This document shows positions 44,426-52,979 of a stretch of 64,000 nucleotides of DNA, piece by piece; position 1 is the stretch's first letter; each line of letters begins with the position of its first letter. A program made the position numbers and the translations under genes. The notes under the pieces were generated by a model. The model was not told where the DNA came from and searched no databases. It saw only the letters and a program-made list of their open reading frames with translations. The DNA lies in contig OZ244980.1 of assembly GCA_965223035.1 (NCBI GenBank), positions 1,736,001 through 1,800,000 of the forward strand, written 5' to 3'. The stretch comes from CAMDPA01 sp965223035 (GTDB lineage: Bacteria; Pseudomonadota; Alphaproteobacteria; Rhizobiales; Hyphomicrobiaceae).

Positions 44426-45922
44426 TCATGTCGGCGGCTCGGCCGCGGCGTTCGCCGCCGCCAGCCGGCCGGAGGTAAATGCCCAGCTTAGATGATGGCC
44501 ATGACCTTCGAGCAGCACACCGCCTTGACCCGCCGACCCAGCCGCAAACAGCCCGGGGATCGGCTGTCCGTCGCGATCGAGCACGCGCAACTGCGTATCG
44601 ACCTTCAAGCCTCCCTCGCTAAATACGATCCACGAGATCGCTGGTCCCAGCGCGTGATAGGGCGCTTGCCGCATGGGGGCGCGCTCGTCTTCTGGCGTCC
44701 GCGACGCGTTGAACCCCGAGACGGTCGCCTTCAGCGCATCGGCTGTAACGTCGATCTTCGCAGCCAGCGTATCGAGGTCGTGCGCCTTATAGACGATATC
44801 GGGGCGCGTGCGCTGATAGTCCTGCAGGTAAGCGTATCCGACGCCTGGCGCCGTCGAAATGAAATGCGGATAGGTCCGAAATTGCCGTGCCACCTCGTCG
44901 CCGAACACGATCCACGCTTGCTTGGCCTGCTGACGCGCGATGTGATCCTGCGGCCGGTCGGTTTCCTCGCAAAACCGCTCACCGGCGGCGTTGACCAGGA
45001 TCGCACCCTTTTTGAACAACAGGTGAGAGGGTGCCAGAAAGGTCGTCACGAAGCCCAGCAGAAATGGGCGCATGATGGTGTCCGGCATCACCTTCATCGC
45101 AACGCCGATCAATCGTGCAAGAGACGGCCAGGGCGGAATCTTCGATATGATGCTGGGCCGCGGCGGTGCCTGGAAGCGGATCTCCGGCCCCCAGGCAAGA
45201 TCGCCGTTGACGACGACCCCGCCGACCTGCTCGCCCATTCGCTGGCCGTCTCCCGTGCTTAAGGGATTGATGCCGTCCACATCAAGCAACGGCCCGCTCA
45301 TGAATCGCGACTTGTACGCGAGCGGCGATGAGCTGATGTCGCCCGACGCTAAAATGACGGCGCGCCGCGCGCGAACCGCTTCGCCGTTAGCCAGCTTCAC
45401 TGCCGTCACGCGGCCGTCCTCAATCAGCAATCCCGCCGCCGGGGACTGTGTCCTGATCTCCACGCCCAGCCGCCGACACGCCTTTGCCAGTTGGCGGATA
45501 TAACCAAACGCATGCGGAATAATCGCGTGCATCCGTGGTAACCTGTGTGGTGGCTCCGGCAACGGGCCGACGAACACTACTCCCATGTCGGCGAGGATTT
45601 CGACCGTTTCGCGCGAGTTGTCGACCAGCAGCCGGCGTAATTCTAGATTGTCCCGATTGACCAGCGGACCCGCGAACTTCGCCATGTCTTCAAAGTGATC
45701 GTCCGCATTGTCCTCGATCCCAGCGGCTTTTTGCAGCCGGGTCGCGGTGGCCGTGATCGTACCAACTGACATGCCCGTGGTACCGCCGAGACGTTCCGCC
45801 TTCTCCACCACAAGCACCGAGCGGCCTGCGTTTGCCGCAGTCCAGGCCGCCATCAATCCCGTCCCGCCACCGCCGACGACGACGATCTCGTAGCCGTTCA
45901 CGGCGCCCCGACTGCCGCTCAT
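44426..45922 (-). CDS. FAD-dependent oxidoreductase, 3-ketosteroid dehydrogenase / fumarate reductase flavoprotein family
   Basis: 498 residues from ATG 45922, which overlaps the stop of the upstream gene (ATGA); the frame itself opens at 45988. The FAD motif is EIVVVGGGGTGLMAAWTAANAGRSVLVVEK, then GGTTGMSVGT, with a C-terminal GGLKVD...GLFAAGSAGQGG flavin contact and a HHLSWAFTSGRLAA end. The family includes delta-1-dehydrogenases of steroids and related alicyclic ketones. The coupled upstream gene encodes a carboxymuconolactone-decarboxylase-like protein, so a ring-degradation step is likely. Substrate unassigned. Confidence 0.86.
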   Translation of the reverse strand: MSGSRGAVNGYEIVVVGGGGTGLMAAWTAANAGRSVLVVEKAERLGGTTGMSVGTITATATRLQKAAGIEDNADDHFEDMAKFAGPLVNRDNLELRRLLVDNSRETVEILADMGVVFVGPLPEPPHRLPRMHAIIPHAFGYIRQLAKACRRLGVEIRTQSPAAGLLIEDGRVTAVKLANGEAVRARRAVILASGDISSSPLAYKSRFMSGPLLDVDGINPLSTGDGQRMGEQVGGVVVNGDLAWGPEIRFQAPPRPSIISKIPPWPSLARLIGVAMKVMPDTIMRPFLLGFVTTFLAPSHLLFKKGAILVNAAGERFCEETDRPQDHIARQQAKQAWIVFGDEVARQFRTYPHFISTAPGVGYAYLQDYQRTRPDIVYKAHDLDTLAAKIDVTADALKATVSGFNASRTPEDERAPMRQAPYHALGPAISWIVFSEGGLKVDTQLRVLDRDGQPIPGLFAAGSAGQGGVLLEGHGHHLSWAFTSGRLAAANAAAEPPT

Positions 45923-46299
45923 AACCCGTCTTCGGCAAATATCGCCTGCGCCTCGTTCATCGCCCGGTTGCCGACCGGCGCGCCGCAATAGGCAGCGTTT
46001 TGGATGATGATCTCCTTCAAATCGTCCTTTGTTAGGCCGTTATTGAAACCTGCCCGCACGTGCAGCCGGAACTCCTCCCAGCGGTCGAGCGCCATCATGA
46101 TCGAGAGCACCATGCAGGACCGGGTCTTGAGATCGAGGCCCGGCCGTGTCCAGACCGACCCCCACACCTGCCGCAAAATATAGTCCTGGATCTCGCCGCT
46201 GAAATCATCACGGCTGGCACGCGCCGCATTGACGCGCGCCTCGCCCAGCACCTTGCGCCGCATCTCGACACCCGCGGCCTGGCGTTCCTCGTCCGTCAT
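45919..46299 (-). CDS. Carboxymuconolactone decarboxylase family protein
   Basis: 126 residues from ATG 46299; the frame opens at 46338. VWGSVWTRPGLDLKTRSCMVLSIMMALDRWEEFRLHVRAGFNNGLTKDDLKEIIIQNAAYCGAPVGNRAMNEAQAIF follows the gamma-carboxymuconolactone decarboxylase (PcaC-like) pattern, including 'RxxLxLRxRxLxxLxxLxA' and 'HxxxAxxxGxTxxEIxExxxxxxxYxGxP'. In beta-ketoadipate pathways this enzyme decarboxylates the lactone; paralogues act on related acids or as peroxidases. It forms a translationally coupled pair with the flavoprotein gene. Confidence 0.88.
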   Translation of the reverse strand: MTDEERQAAGVEMRRKVLGEARVNAARASRDDFSGEIQDYILRQVWGSVWTRPGLDLKTRSCMVLSIMMALDRWEEFRLHVRAGFNNGLTKDDLKEIIIQNAAYCGAPVGNRAMNEAQAIFAEDGL

Positions 46300-46779
46300 T
46301 GATGATGTCCCCTGGTTGTGCGGCGGGAATGATAGCATCGCACCTCATGGCGATGGAGGCCAGGTTCGCGTCAAATATGTTCATTGACGATCTGACCTGG
46401 CGCCCTGCAGCGCAAGGACCGGGGGGCGGAATTCTTCCAACGAGCCCAGTTCAGACCCGCATCTTTCTGCGATCCTGAAGTTCACCGCATTCAACGGGTT
46501 CGATCCGGTAGGTTACTCATTTTGAACGTTCAACATTCGGTGTGGTGATGGGTCCACGCCACTCGCGACTAGCGGCGTTGTGCCGATAGCGCGGAACCCA
46601 TGCCTCGTATCCGGGGGAAAACGGGCAGTGTTCCAGCCGTCACCGCAATCAGTGAGCCGCTAACCTCCATCCATCCCTCCCCTTCCCCTTCCATGAGAGT
46701 GAACCGCTGCGGGTTTGCCGGAGGCCGCAACTCTTGAGAGACTGGAGCCACGGAGAAGCGCAGAAGATCCCCGAAGCAT
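46300..46779. other. Intergenic, nothing recognised
   Basis: About 480 bases upstream of the carboxymuconolactone-decarboxylase-like gene and before the IS3 fragment. No gene or repeat was seen. Confidence 0.45.
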
Positions 46780-47170
46780 GACCTGAAGTGCGTGAACGCG
46801 CCGTGCGCATGGTTATCGACCATGCCGGCGCGTATCCGTCGCAACGGGCCGCCATCGCGAGCGTGGCGGCCAAGATCGGGTGTGCAGCGCAGACGTTGAC
46901 ACCTGGGCGCGTAAGGCAGAACGCGATGCCGGGCTGAAACCTGGCCCGGCGAGCGACGAGCGCGAACGCATCAAATCGCTCGAGCGCGAAGTTCGCGAAC
47001 TGCGACAGGCCAACGAGATCCTGCGCAAGGCGTCAGCTTATGTCGCGCAGGCCGAGCTCGACCGCCGGTCCAAGACATGATTGCATTCGTCGATGAGTAC
47101 CGGTCTGCGTACGGGGTCGAGCCGATCTGCCGTGTTGAGCCATATGGGGCACGGCGGGCAGGCATTATCG
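46780..47170 (+). pseudogene. IS3-family transposase remnant (orfA and start of orfB)
   Basis: Frames covering VRERAVRMVIDHAGAYPSQRAAIASVAAKIGCAAQTL, then WARKAERDAGLKPGPASDERERIKSLEREVRELRQANEILRKASAYVAQAELDRR, match orfA. The following MIAFVDEYRSAYGVEPICRV is the orfB N terminus. At least one frameshift lies within orfA (near 46890), and orfB stops after ~25 residues of homology. The rest of the element and its ends are missing. Confidence 0.8.
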
Positions 47171-47342
47171 GTACGCTTGCCCTACTAATGGCATCAGTAT
47201 GCGCAACGGCCCTCCACATTCGTTTTGACCCCGGAACAGGCGGCGTTCCAGCGATGGTTACACGGGCGCTGTCAGCGTCGATCCTATTGACAATGCTTGA
47301 GGCACAGGCCTGAACTGTTGTTTTTCTGATCGGAGGCGCAAA

Positions 47343-48110
47343 ATGAGTAAAAAACTAGAAAACGCCATTGGCCTTTACATGGAAGGCATCCGCGATGGTC
47401 GCCCTGCCGAAGCCCTCGATAGGTACACAGGCGCCAGATACACGCAGCATTCAACCGGCGTTGCCACCGGCAAGCAAGGTTTTTTGGACTTCTTCACATC
47501 TTTCCTTGAACGCACGCCGGATCGGGATATCCGTGTCATTCGCAGCATTGAGGATGGGCCCTATGTCTTCTGCCATGTCTACCAATCGCTGAATGGCGGC
47601 GAAGCAAAATGGGTTACAATGGATTTGTTTGACACTGATGACGATGGCCGAATTGTCGAGCACTGGGATGTGATTGCTCCATATACCGAAGATACGGTGT
47701 CTGGCGAGGATATGGTCGGTGGCCCGACTGAGCCGGAAGACCTCGCCCTGACCCACAGCAACAAGACGCTCGTGAAAGAGTATGTCAAACGAGTGCTCAC
47801 GGAAGGTCGCGTCGATCTGCTCGGCGAGTTTGTATCGCAAAATCTCACGCAGCGTAGCCCCGGCCTCTCATCAGGCCGTAACGCTCTTGCCGAGGGGCTC
47901 CGTTCCGGAGCTGTCGGGTCGTGCGAGATGTTGTTCAAATTGATTGGACAGGGAAACTTCGTAGCAACTCTCAGTAAGCTGCGTCTGGGCAACGAGGCTC
48001 ACGCGGTGTTTGACCTCTATCGCGTCGCCGGCGGACTGATTGTCGAACACTGGGACGCATCGGAGAAGATCCTACCTCGGGACCAATGGGGCAACTCAGG
48101 AAAGTTCTAG
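47343..48110 (+). CDS. Tandem SnoaL-like (NTF2-fold) protein
   Basis: 255 residues made of two NTF2/SnoaL-like domains (about 5-125 and 140-250). The first shows YTQHSTGVATGKQGFLDFF and DGRIVEHWDVIAPY; the second LTQRSPGLSSGRNALAEGL and AVFDLYRVAGGLIVEHWDASEKI. Single-domain relatives include polyketide cyclases and dehydratase-like proteins; no activity is assigned. A GGAGG ribosome-binding site lies six bases before the ATG. The TAG stop at 48108-48110 coincides with a palindromic-element insertion point and would be TAG without it as well. Confidence 0.83.
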   Translation: MSKKLENAIGLYMEGIRDGRPAEALDRYTGARYTQHSTGVATGKQGFLDFFTSFLERTPDRDIRVIRSIEDGPYVFCHVYQSLNGGEAKWVTMDLFDTDDDGRIVEHWDVIAPYTEDTVSGEDMVGGPTEPEDLALTHSNKTLVKEYVKRVLTEGRVDLLGEFVSQNLTQRSPGLSSGRNALAEGLRSGAVGSCEMLFKLIGQGNFVATLSKLRLGNEAHAVFDLYRVAGGLIVEHWDASEKILPRDQWGNSGKF

Positions 48111-48215
48111 TTCATCGTGCCTCAAATTGGAACCGCAAAGCCGGTTGCAATTTAAGGCACAAGGATGATCGCTGTTAAAGTGGTGAGCAACTTTCTGCCT
48201 TTCAGCAGGTTGCTC
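48110..48215 (+). repeat. Palindromic element, long form with shortened A hairpin
   Basis: A 106-bp copy with TA at 48108-48109 and 48216-48217. Hairpin B has several substitutions and hairpin A has lost its loop (GCCTTTCAGCAGG). Its left TA belongs to the stop codon of the SnoaL-like gene. Confidence 0.9.
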
Positions 48216-48217
48216 TA

Positions 48218-48706
48218 GGCCGCGGTGCATGGAGCGCATCAACGATACGCCGGTGATCGCCGGGCGCGCATCGATCGCCTCTTCTCGGGGCGCCACCCAG
48301 ATCGTCGCCGGCGCGTCCGCGAGCCGCTGGCCCGTCTACACCGGCAACGCCACCGATGGGGTGTGGTCCATTCGGTGTTTTGGGGTGTGCAGCGGAGCGG
48401 TCGTCCGAATTGCGGTGGTATTCGGCCGCGATTTGGTCGTCGGACCGACATCTCACCTAATTGGGCTCGCATGGGGTCCGCTCCTATTGAGATAGCCACG
48501 CCTGCCCAGCCGATCTTGGCATCGGATCGGTTTGGCCTCATGCTGATCCTTGCCAGCCTTCAGCTTGCTGTTAAGCTAGGGCAACGTCGGTAACCGCAAG
48601 TTTTGGCAGCGAAGCATTCGCGCTCCAGCGTTCACAACTCGCTCCCGGATCCGACCGTTGCAAGATGTTGAGGCGAAGCTCGGCGCAGTAGATTGGGAGA
48701 TTTGCG
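48218..48706. other. Intergenic, nothing recognised
   Basis: About 490 bases between the repeat copy and the Rieske oxygenase gene. No convincing gene. Confidence 0.45.
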
Positions 48707-49792
48707 ATGCAACAGATGGCGTCACACAAAAGTCCGTTCGTCGACGCTGAACGTCCGTGGCCACGCAATGCTTGGTACCATGCTGCGTGGTCGCACGAGG
48801 TGCAAGCCAAACCGCTGGCACGGACCATTTGCAACGAGGAGATCGTTTTATTTCGCGACAAGGATGGTCGCGCGAGCACTTTGGAGGACCGATGCTGTCA
48901 TCGGGCAACGCCGCTGCGGCTGGGTGAAGTCACGGACAAAGGCTTGGCCTGTGGCTATCACGGGTTGGTCTTCGACGGTACTGGCAAGTGCGTGTTCATT
49001 CCGGGTCAGGATATCATTTCCAGCAGTACGAAGGTGAAAAGCTTCCCAACCGTCGAACGACAAAAGATCGTTTGGATTTGGATGGGCGACCCCGACAAGG
49101 TCGACGAATCCAAGCTTGTCGACTATCCCTGGCATGACGACGAGCAAAACTGGCCGCACACGTATGGTTACAACTATATAAAATGTAATTACAATTTACT
49201 GGTCGATAATTTAATGGACCTCACCCACATCCCCTACATCCATAAAAAAACGATCGGCGGCGGCGACCAGCAGGGGCAGGTAAACGCCACAATGGATGTG
49301 ACGCCAACGCCCACCGGTGTGCATTACATCCGCTGGATGGAGAACATAGAGGCACCACCACTTTATTGTCTCGCTGCCGGCTGGGAGCCGGGTCAGAAAT
49401 GCGACCGCTGGCAGGAATTCGAGTACGTCGTGCCGATTAACGTCATACAATGGACCGGCGCGCTGGAGCACGGCCGCAACGCCAAGGAGAACCGCAATCA
49501 ACCAGGTGGCTTTACATTGCGCCTTTACCACGCCGCGACTCCGGAAACGGAGGACACCTGCCACTATTTCTGGTCACCGGGCAACGGCTACAAGCCGGAT
49601 GACAAGCAGGCCTCGGAGGTGCTGCACAAAGGCATCGCCAGCACGTTTGACGAAGATGTCGAGTTTCTCGAGAGGCAGCATGAGTGCATGCTGAAATATC
49701 AGGATCGTGAATTGATCAACATCAAGCATGATGCCGCGCGCGTGCCGGCACGCCGAGCCATAGCAAAAATGATTGAGGCCGAGACTCAGTGA
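48707..49792 (+). CDS. Rieske non-haem iron oxygenase, phthalate/vanillate-demethylase type alpha subunit
   Basis: 361 residues. The N-terminal Rieske [2Fe-2S] domain has DRCCHRATPL and LACGYHGLVF (C-x-H ... C-x2-H). The catalytic domain has the mononuclear iron facial triad in DNLMDLTHIPYIH, with a later Asp in the 'FDEDVEFLERQHECM' region. The architecture (single-chain alpha subunit, no beta-subunit gene beside it) is typical of VanA/PobA-like O-demethylases and ring hydroxylases, which require a separate ferredoxin reductase not found in the window. The first ATG is at 48707, and a second at 48716 is possible. Confidence 0.9.
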   Translation: MQQMASHKSPFVDAERPWPRNAWYHAAWSHEVQAKPLARTICNEEIVLFRDKDGRASTLEDRCCHRATPLRLGEVTDKGLACGYHGLVFDGTGKCVFIPGQDIISSSTKVKSFPTVERQKIVWIWMGDPDKVDESKLVDYPWHDDEQNWPHTYGYNYIKCNYNLLVDNLMDLTHIPYIHKKTIGGGDQQGQVNATMDVTPTPTGVHYIRWMENIEAPPLYCLAAGWEPGQKCDRWQEFEYVVPINVIQWTGALEHGRNAKENRNQPGGFTLRLYHAATPETEDTCHYFWSPGNGYKPDDKQASEVLHKGIASTFDEDVEFLERQHECMLKYQDRELINIKHDAARVPARRAIAKMIEAETQ

Positions 49793-50523
49793 ATTGAGGT
49801 GGCCCTCATGTTGCGGCGTCGGCGCCGCGGTTGGTGGTGTGGTGTTGCCGGTGCGTCGTCGCTGCGAGCCGTGACGTCCAAAACAAGTGCGCGATGACAA
49901 AGGCCGTCGGGTAAGCAGGCCCTGGAGGCGGGTGCCCTGTTCGGCCCTTGCGTGGTCAGTTGTGATCCGTCACCAAACGATGCTGGCGGGAGGGTCGATG
50001 GTGACGCCCGTCAGATCTTGAGCGGAGAGCATGTTGGCCGATTTGGCCGTCGTCCAACTCCAAACCGTCGCGACCCGGGCCATAGGCCAAGGCGCTAAGC
50101 CACGCGGCAATGAGCCGCCGCCAGCCGAGCTTGCGCTTACCATGAGGGTGATCGTCGACGCACGCTGGTGCAGGCCATCTTCAGGATCTGGACTGTCGTC
50201 ACCATGGCTTGCAGGGTGACGCGGGTATTGGCCTTATTGGCGGTTTGCGGGGCTTCGAACTTCGCCTCTGAGGCTTCCGGTGTCGATTGCAACAATTGTG
50301 GATTGTAGAAAATGCCCTCCTTGACCCTCAGCTCCGCCGTCTCCGGTTAAGATTGGGGACGTGCAAGATTTTCTTCAAGCCCAGGCGGGTGGCGCGCCGA
50401 GCGTGATCCGGCGAGTCGATGTGGGCGGTGACGAAGGCAACCGACGCGGCCGATGCTGCGACCACGGCGCGGATCTCATCGTCGGTACTTTGCCGTCGGT
50501 AGGCCGGGTCACAGAAGTGACTA
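49793..50523. other. Gene-free stretch, nothing recognised
   Basis: About 730 bases after the Rieske oxygenase. Frames are broken on both strands and no family could be recognised. It may be decayed coding DNA. Confidence 0.45.
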
Positions 50524-50656
50524 GAGCAACCTGCCTTTAATCGGAATCGGAACGATCCCGATGAAAGGCAGAAAGTTGCTCTCCACTTTAAGAGCGATCA
50601 TCTTTGCGCCTTAAATCGGAACCAGCTTTGCGGTTCCGATTTAAGGCGCGATGATC
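50524..50656 (-). repeat. Palindromic TA-flanked element, canonical long form
   Basis: A 133-bp two-hairpin copy with TA at 50522-50523 and 50657-50658, 20 bases downstream of the VOC gene's stop. Confidence 0.96.
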
Positions 50657-50676
50657 TAGCGGGCCGCCGCGTGCGA

Positions 50677-51120
50677 TCATTTGGCCTGCGGCATGGCTTG
50701 AAATTCCCAGGTGTGGCCTTCCGGGTCCATTACGAACAATTGCGGTTCGCCGATAAGTCCCCCGATCTCCTGGTAAATAACGCCCAATGCGTCCATGCGC
50801 GCGCGAAACGCCGCGGCATCCTTGATGCGCCAGGCGGTATGGCGTCCGGCAGGCTCGATCGACGCGGTAGGTCCGGGCTTGATCGCGGCATCGTTGGCGA
50901 TCAGATGAAACTGCACAGTCTCGTTCTCATCCGTGAGCCACGCGCCGCGGCCCAGCTCGTCAAGCGCCTTTGGGCGAGGGATCACCTTCAGCCCGAATAC
51001 ATCTCGGTAAAAGGCAATACATGCGTCGAGCCGCTCATTGGCGACGGGTATGCCTTCGTGGATCGCTCCGACGAATTGCAGCTTTGGGGCGTCCTTTAAA
51101 CTGTCGTCCATTCCGCTCAT
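50677..51120 (-). CDS. VOC (glyoxalase/bleomycin-resistance/dioxygenase) family protein
   Basis: 147 residues with a paired beta-alpha-beta-beta-beta fold: HEGIPVANERLDACIAFYRDVFGLKVI, GAWLTDENETVQFHLIA, then GRHTAWRIKDAAAFRARMDALGV and GEPQLFVMDPEGHTWEF. The likely metal ligands are the first-strand His, a His near 'QFHL' and the Glu of 'TWEF'. The superfamily covers lactoylglutathione lyases and ring-cleaving dioxygenases. It is encoded 71 bases downstream of the FAD monooxygenase on the same strand, so a shared catabolic route is likely. Confidence 0.85.
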   Translation of the reverse strand: MSGMDDSLKDAPKLQFVGAIHEGIPVANERLDACIAFYRDVFGLKVIPRPKALDELGRGAWLTDENETVQFHLIANDAAIKPGPTASIEPAGRHTAWRIKDAAAFRARMDALGVIYQEIGGLIGEPQLFVMDPEGHTWEFQAMPQAK

Positions 51121-51191
51121 TGTCGTTCCACCCTATCCGTCTTGATGCGTCATTGACCTGATGTCCGCACGCGAGCATAGGCCGGAGAGGC

Positions 51192-52418
51192 TTACACCGC
51201 CACACCAACGTCGTGCAGAAGATGCGGTGCACCATAGTCACGGATGATCTGGGCGGGGTCGCGTTGCCGTTCCTGGGCGGTCCGCGCGCTATCCGGCTTC
51301 GATCGACCTTCAATGTGAGCGCCCAAATAGCGGGCGTGCGCCACCAGCCGCCGGCCGAAGTCGGTGCGCCGCGTATTATAGGCGACCAATGCCGTTGGAA
51401 TATCGCCGCCGGACTGCGCCAATTCTTCGACCAGGCATTGCGCGTCGAGCGCGGCCTTCGAAACGCCAGCGACGCTGTGCGGACGCGCGACAAATGCCGC
51501 GTCCCCCATGATCGCAACGCGGCCGAAGGTGATGCGCGGGCACTCCAGATCTGTGATCGCCTGCAGCAGAAGATGCGGCACGGCTCTCAGCACCTCCCGG
51601 ACGGCGGGTGGCAATACGCGCTCGGCATCCGCGCGCAATTCGGCAATAAAATCCGGTCGGATCAGCGGCGGCGGTATCGCCAGACTATGATGCCGGCCGT
51701 TGATATCAGTGAACAGCTGGCTGAGGCGCATCGCATCCGCCGGCCGATACCAGATGATGTAAAATCGTCGAAAGCCGGGTCGCACGTCCTCGTCGGCACC
51801 GGGTACGGCCATCGTCAAGACCTGTTCGCCATCCGGAAAACAAAAGACGACACGTCCCGCGATTGCTTCTCGCGCCCACGACGGCAGATCGCGTTCCTCC
51901 GCAAGGCCGCGCCAGGCCACGTAATTGGCATAGTGCGGAACGATGTCGGGCAAATACTGCGCCCGCACCGTCGACAGCGCTCCGTCGGCAGCGATCAGCA
52001 AGTCACCGGTGATGCGTGACCCGTCGTTGAATATGGCCGTTACCGAGGAATCATCCTGCTCTACGCGGTCCAATCTCATCCCCGGTCTATACGTCGAAGC
52101 GGGCGTAACGTTGCGCAGTGGCTGGTAGACCCGCTGCCAGGCGCTCGACCTGCTGGCGCGCTCGAACGCGAACAACGTAGAGCCGTCGGCCGCCATCCAT
52201 ACATAACTCTGGTTGGCGATGCCGGCGGATGCGTCGAACCTTGCGCCGATGCGCCGCATGACGTCGACCAGTTCTTGGGTCGCGCCGATGCCTGCGCCAC
52301 GTGTCGAAAGATCGCCGCCGGTGCGCTCAAAAACCGTTGCTTCCCAGCCAATCGTCCGCAACAGATTGGCGGCCATTAGACCGCCGACCGAGCCTCCAAT
52401 AACCAGCGCGCAAGGCAT
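51192..52418 (-). CDS. FAD-dependent aromatic/pyridine monooxygenase
   Basis: 408 residues of the class A flavoprotein hydroxylases. It has ALVIGGSVGGLMAANLLRTIGWEATVFER at the N terminus, the 'DLLIAADGALSTVRAQYLP' (DG) motif, 'RITFGRVAIMGDAAFVARPHSVAGVSKAALDAQCL' (GD motif, second FAD contact) and a C-terminal 'DYGAP'. The GGSVGGLMAA start is typical of 2,6-dihydroxypyridine 3-monooxygenase and its relatives, suggesting N-heteroaromatic or phenolic substrates, but this is a family-level guess. It is divergent from the acyl-CoA synthetase gene. Confidence 0.87.
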   Translation of the reverse strand: MPCALVIGGSVGGLMAANLLRTIGWEATVFERTGGDLSTRGAGIGATQELVDVMRRIGARFDASAGIANQSYVWMAADGSTLFAFERASRSSAWQRVYQPLRNVTPASTYRPGMRLDRVEQDDSSVTAIFNDGSRITGDLLIAADGALSTVRAQYLPDIVPHYANYVAWRGLAEERDLPSWAREAIAGRVVFCFPDGEQVLTMAVPGADEDVRPGFRRFYIIWYRPADAMRLSQLFTDINGRHHSLAIPPPLIRPDFIAELRADAERVLPPAVREVLRAVPHLLLQAITDLECPRITFGRVAIMGDAAFVARPHSVAGVSKAALDAQCLVEELAQSGGDIPTALVAYNTRRTDFGRRLVAHARYLGAHIEGRSKPDSARTAQERQRDPAQIIRDYGAPHLLHDVGVAV

Positions 52419-52979
52419 GATGCCGGCATTCCTTGGTCAACACCGATGATGAAGCGAGGCGATCTTGCATCAGATCGGCTCCCGTCCAGGCCGAACCGTC
52501 CGGCGCTGACCATTTCACCGAGTGAGCTGAGCGTGCAGATCATGCAATGTGTGACCATTTTGCCAGAACTGCAAATCCTTCGTGTGTGCCGGCGGCTAGC
52601 CCCCGGCTTGGCGGCTGGTTCATGTCCGTCTAAGGCGGATCCGGTTTGCCGTCTCGCTCCCCAGCGCTTGCAGCCAATGGCCCGATGTTGCGGGCGGTCG
52701 GGCGCAGGGGCGAGCGTTTTCGAGCTAACGCTGTGACGCGCTAGATCATCGCGCCTTAAATCGGAACCGCAAAGCCGGTTCCGATTTAAGGCAGAAAGTT
52801 GCTCTAGCGATACCGCCGATGCTCCACTACAGCGATTCCACCTCAGGCGGAAATGATGTAAGGTCCGGATCGGGCCACGCGGTGGGGGCGGCTTAATGCA
52901 CGCGGCGGCCGCAAACGCATGCGCGGAACCGACAACGCCGTTCCAGGACCATGTCCGTGACAGCAGGGAGGCGCTGGCC
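52419..52979. other. Divergent promoter region with a repeat copy
   Basis: About 560 bases between the FAD monooxygenase and the acyl-CoA synthetase, containing the palindromic element at 52744-52804. The rest is unrecognised and must hold both promoters. Confidence 0.5.
52744..52804 (+). repeat. Palindromic element, canonical short form
   Basis: A 61-bp GATCATCGCGCC...AGAAAGTTGCTC copy with TA at 52742-52743 and 52805-52806. It is the cleanest example of the B-left/A-right hybrid hairpin. Confidence 0.95.

Noticed and set aside
49803..50340. Possible decayed secreted protein on the minus strand after the Rieske oxygenase
   Set aside because: Only fragments with several stops are visible and no family could be named.
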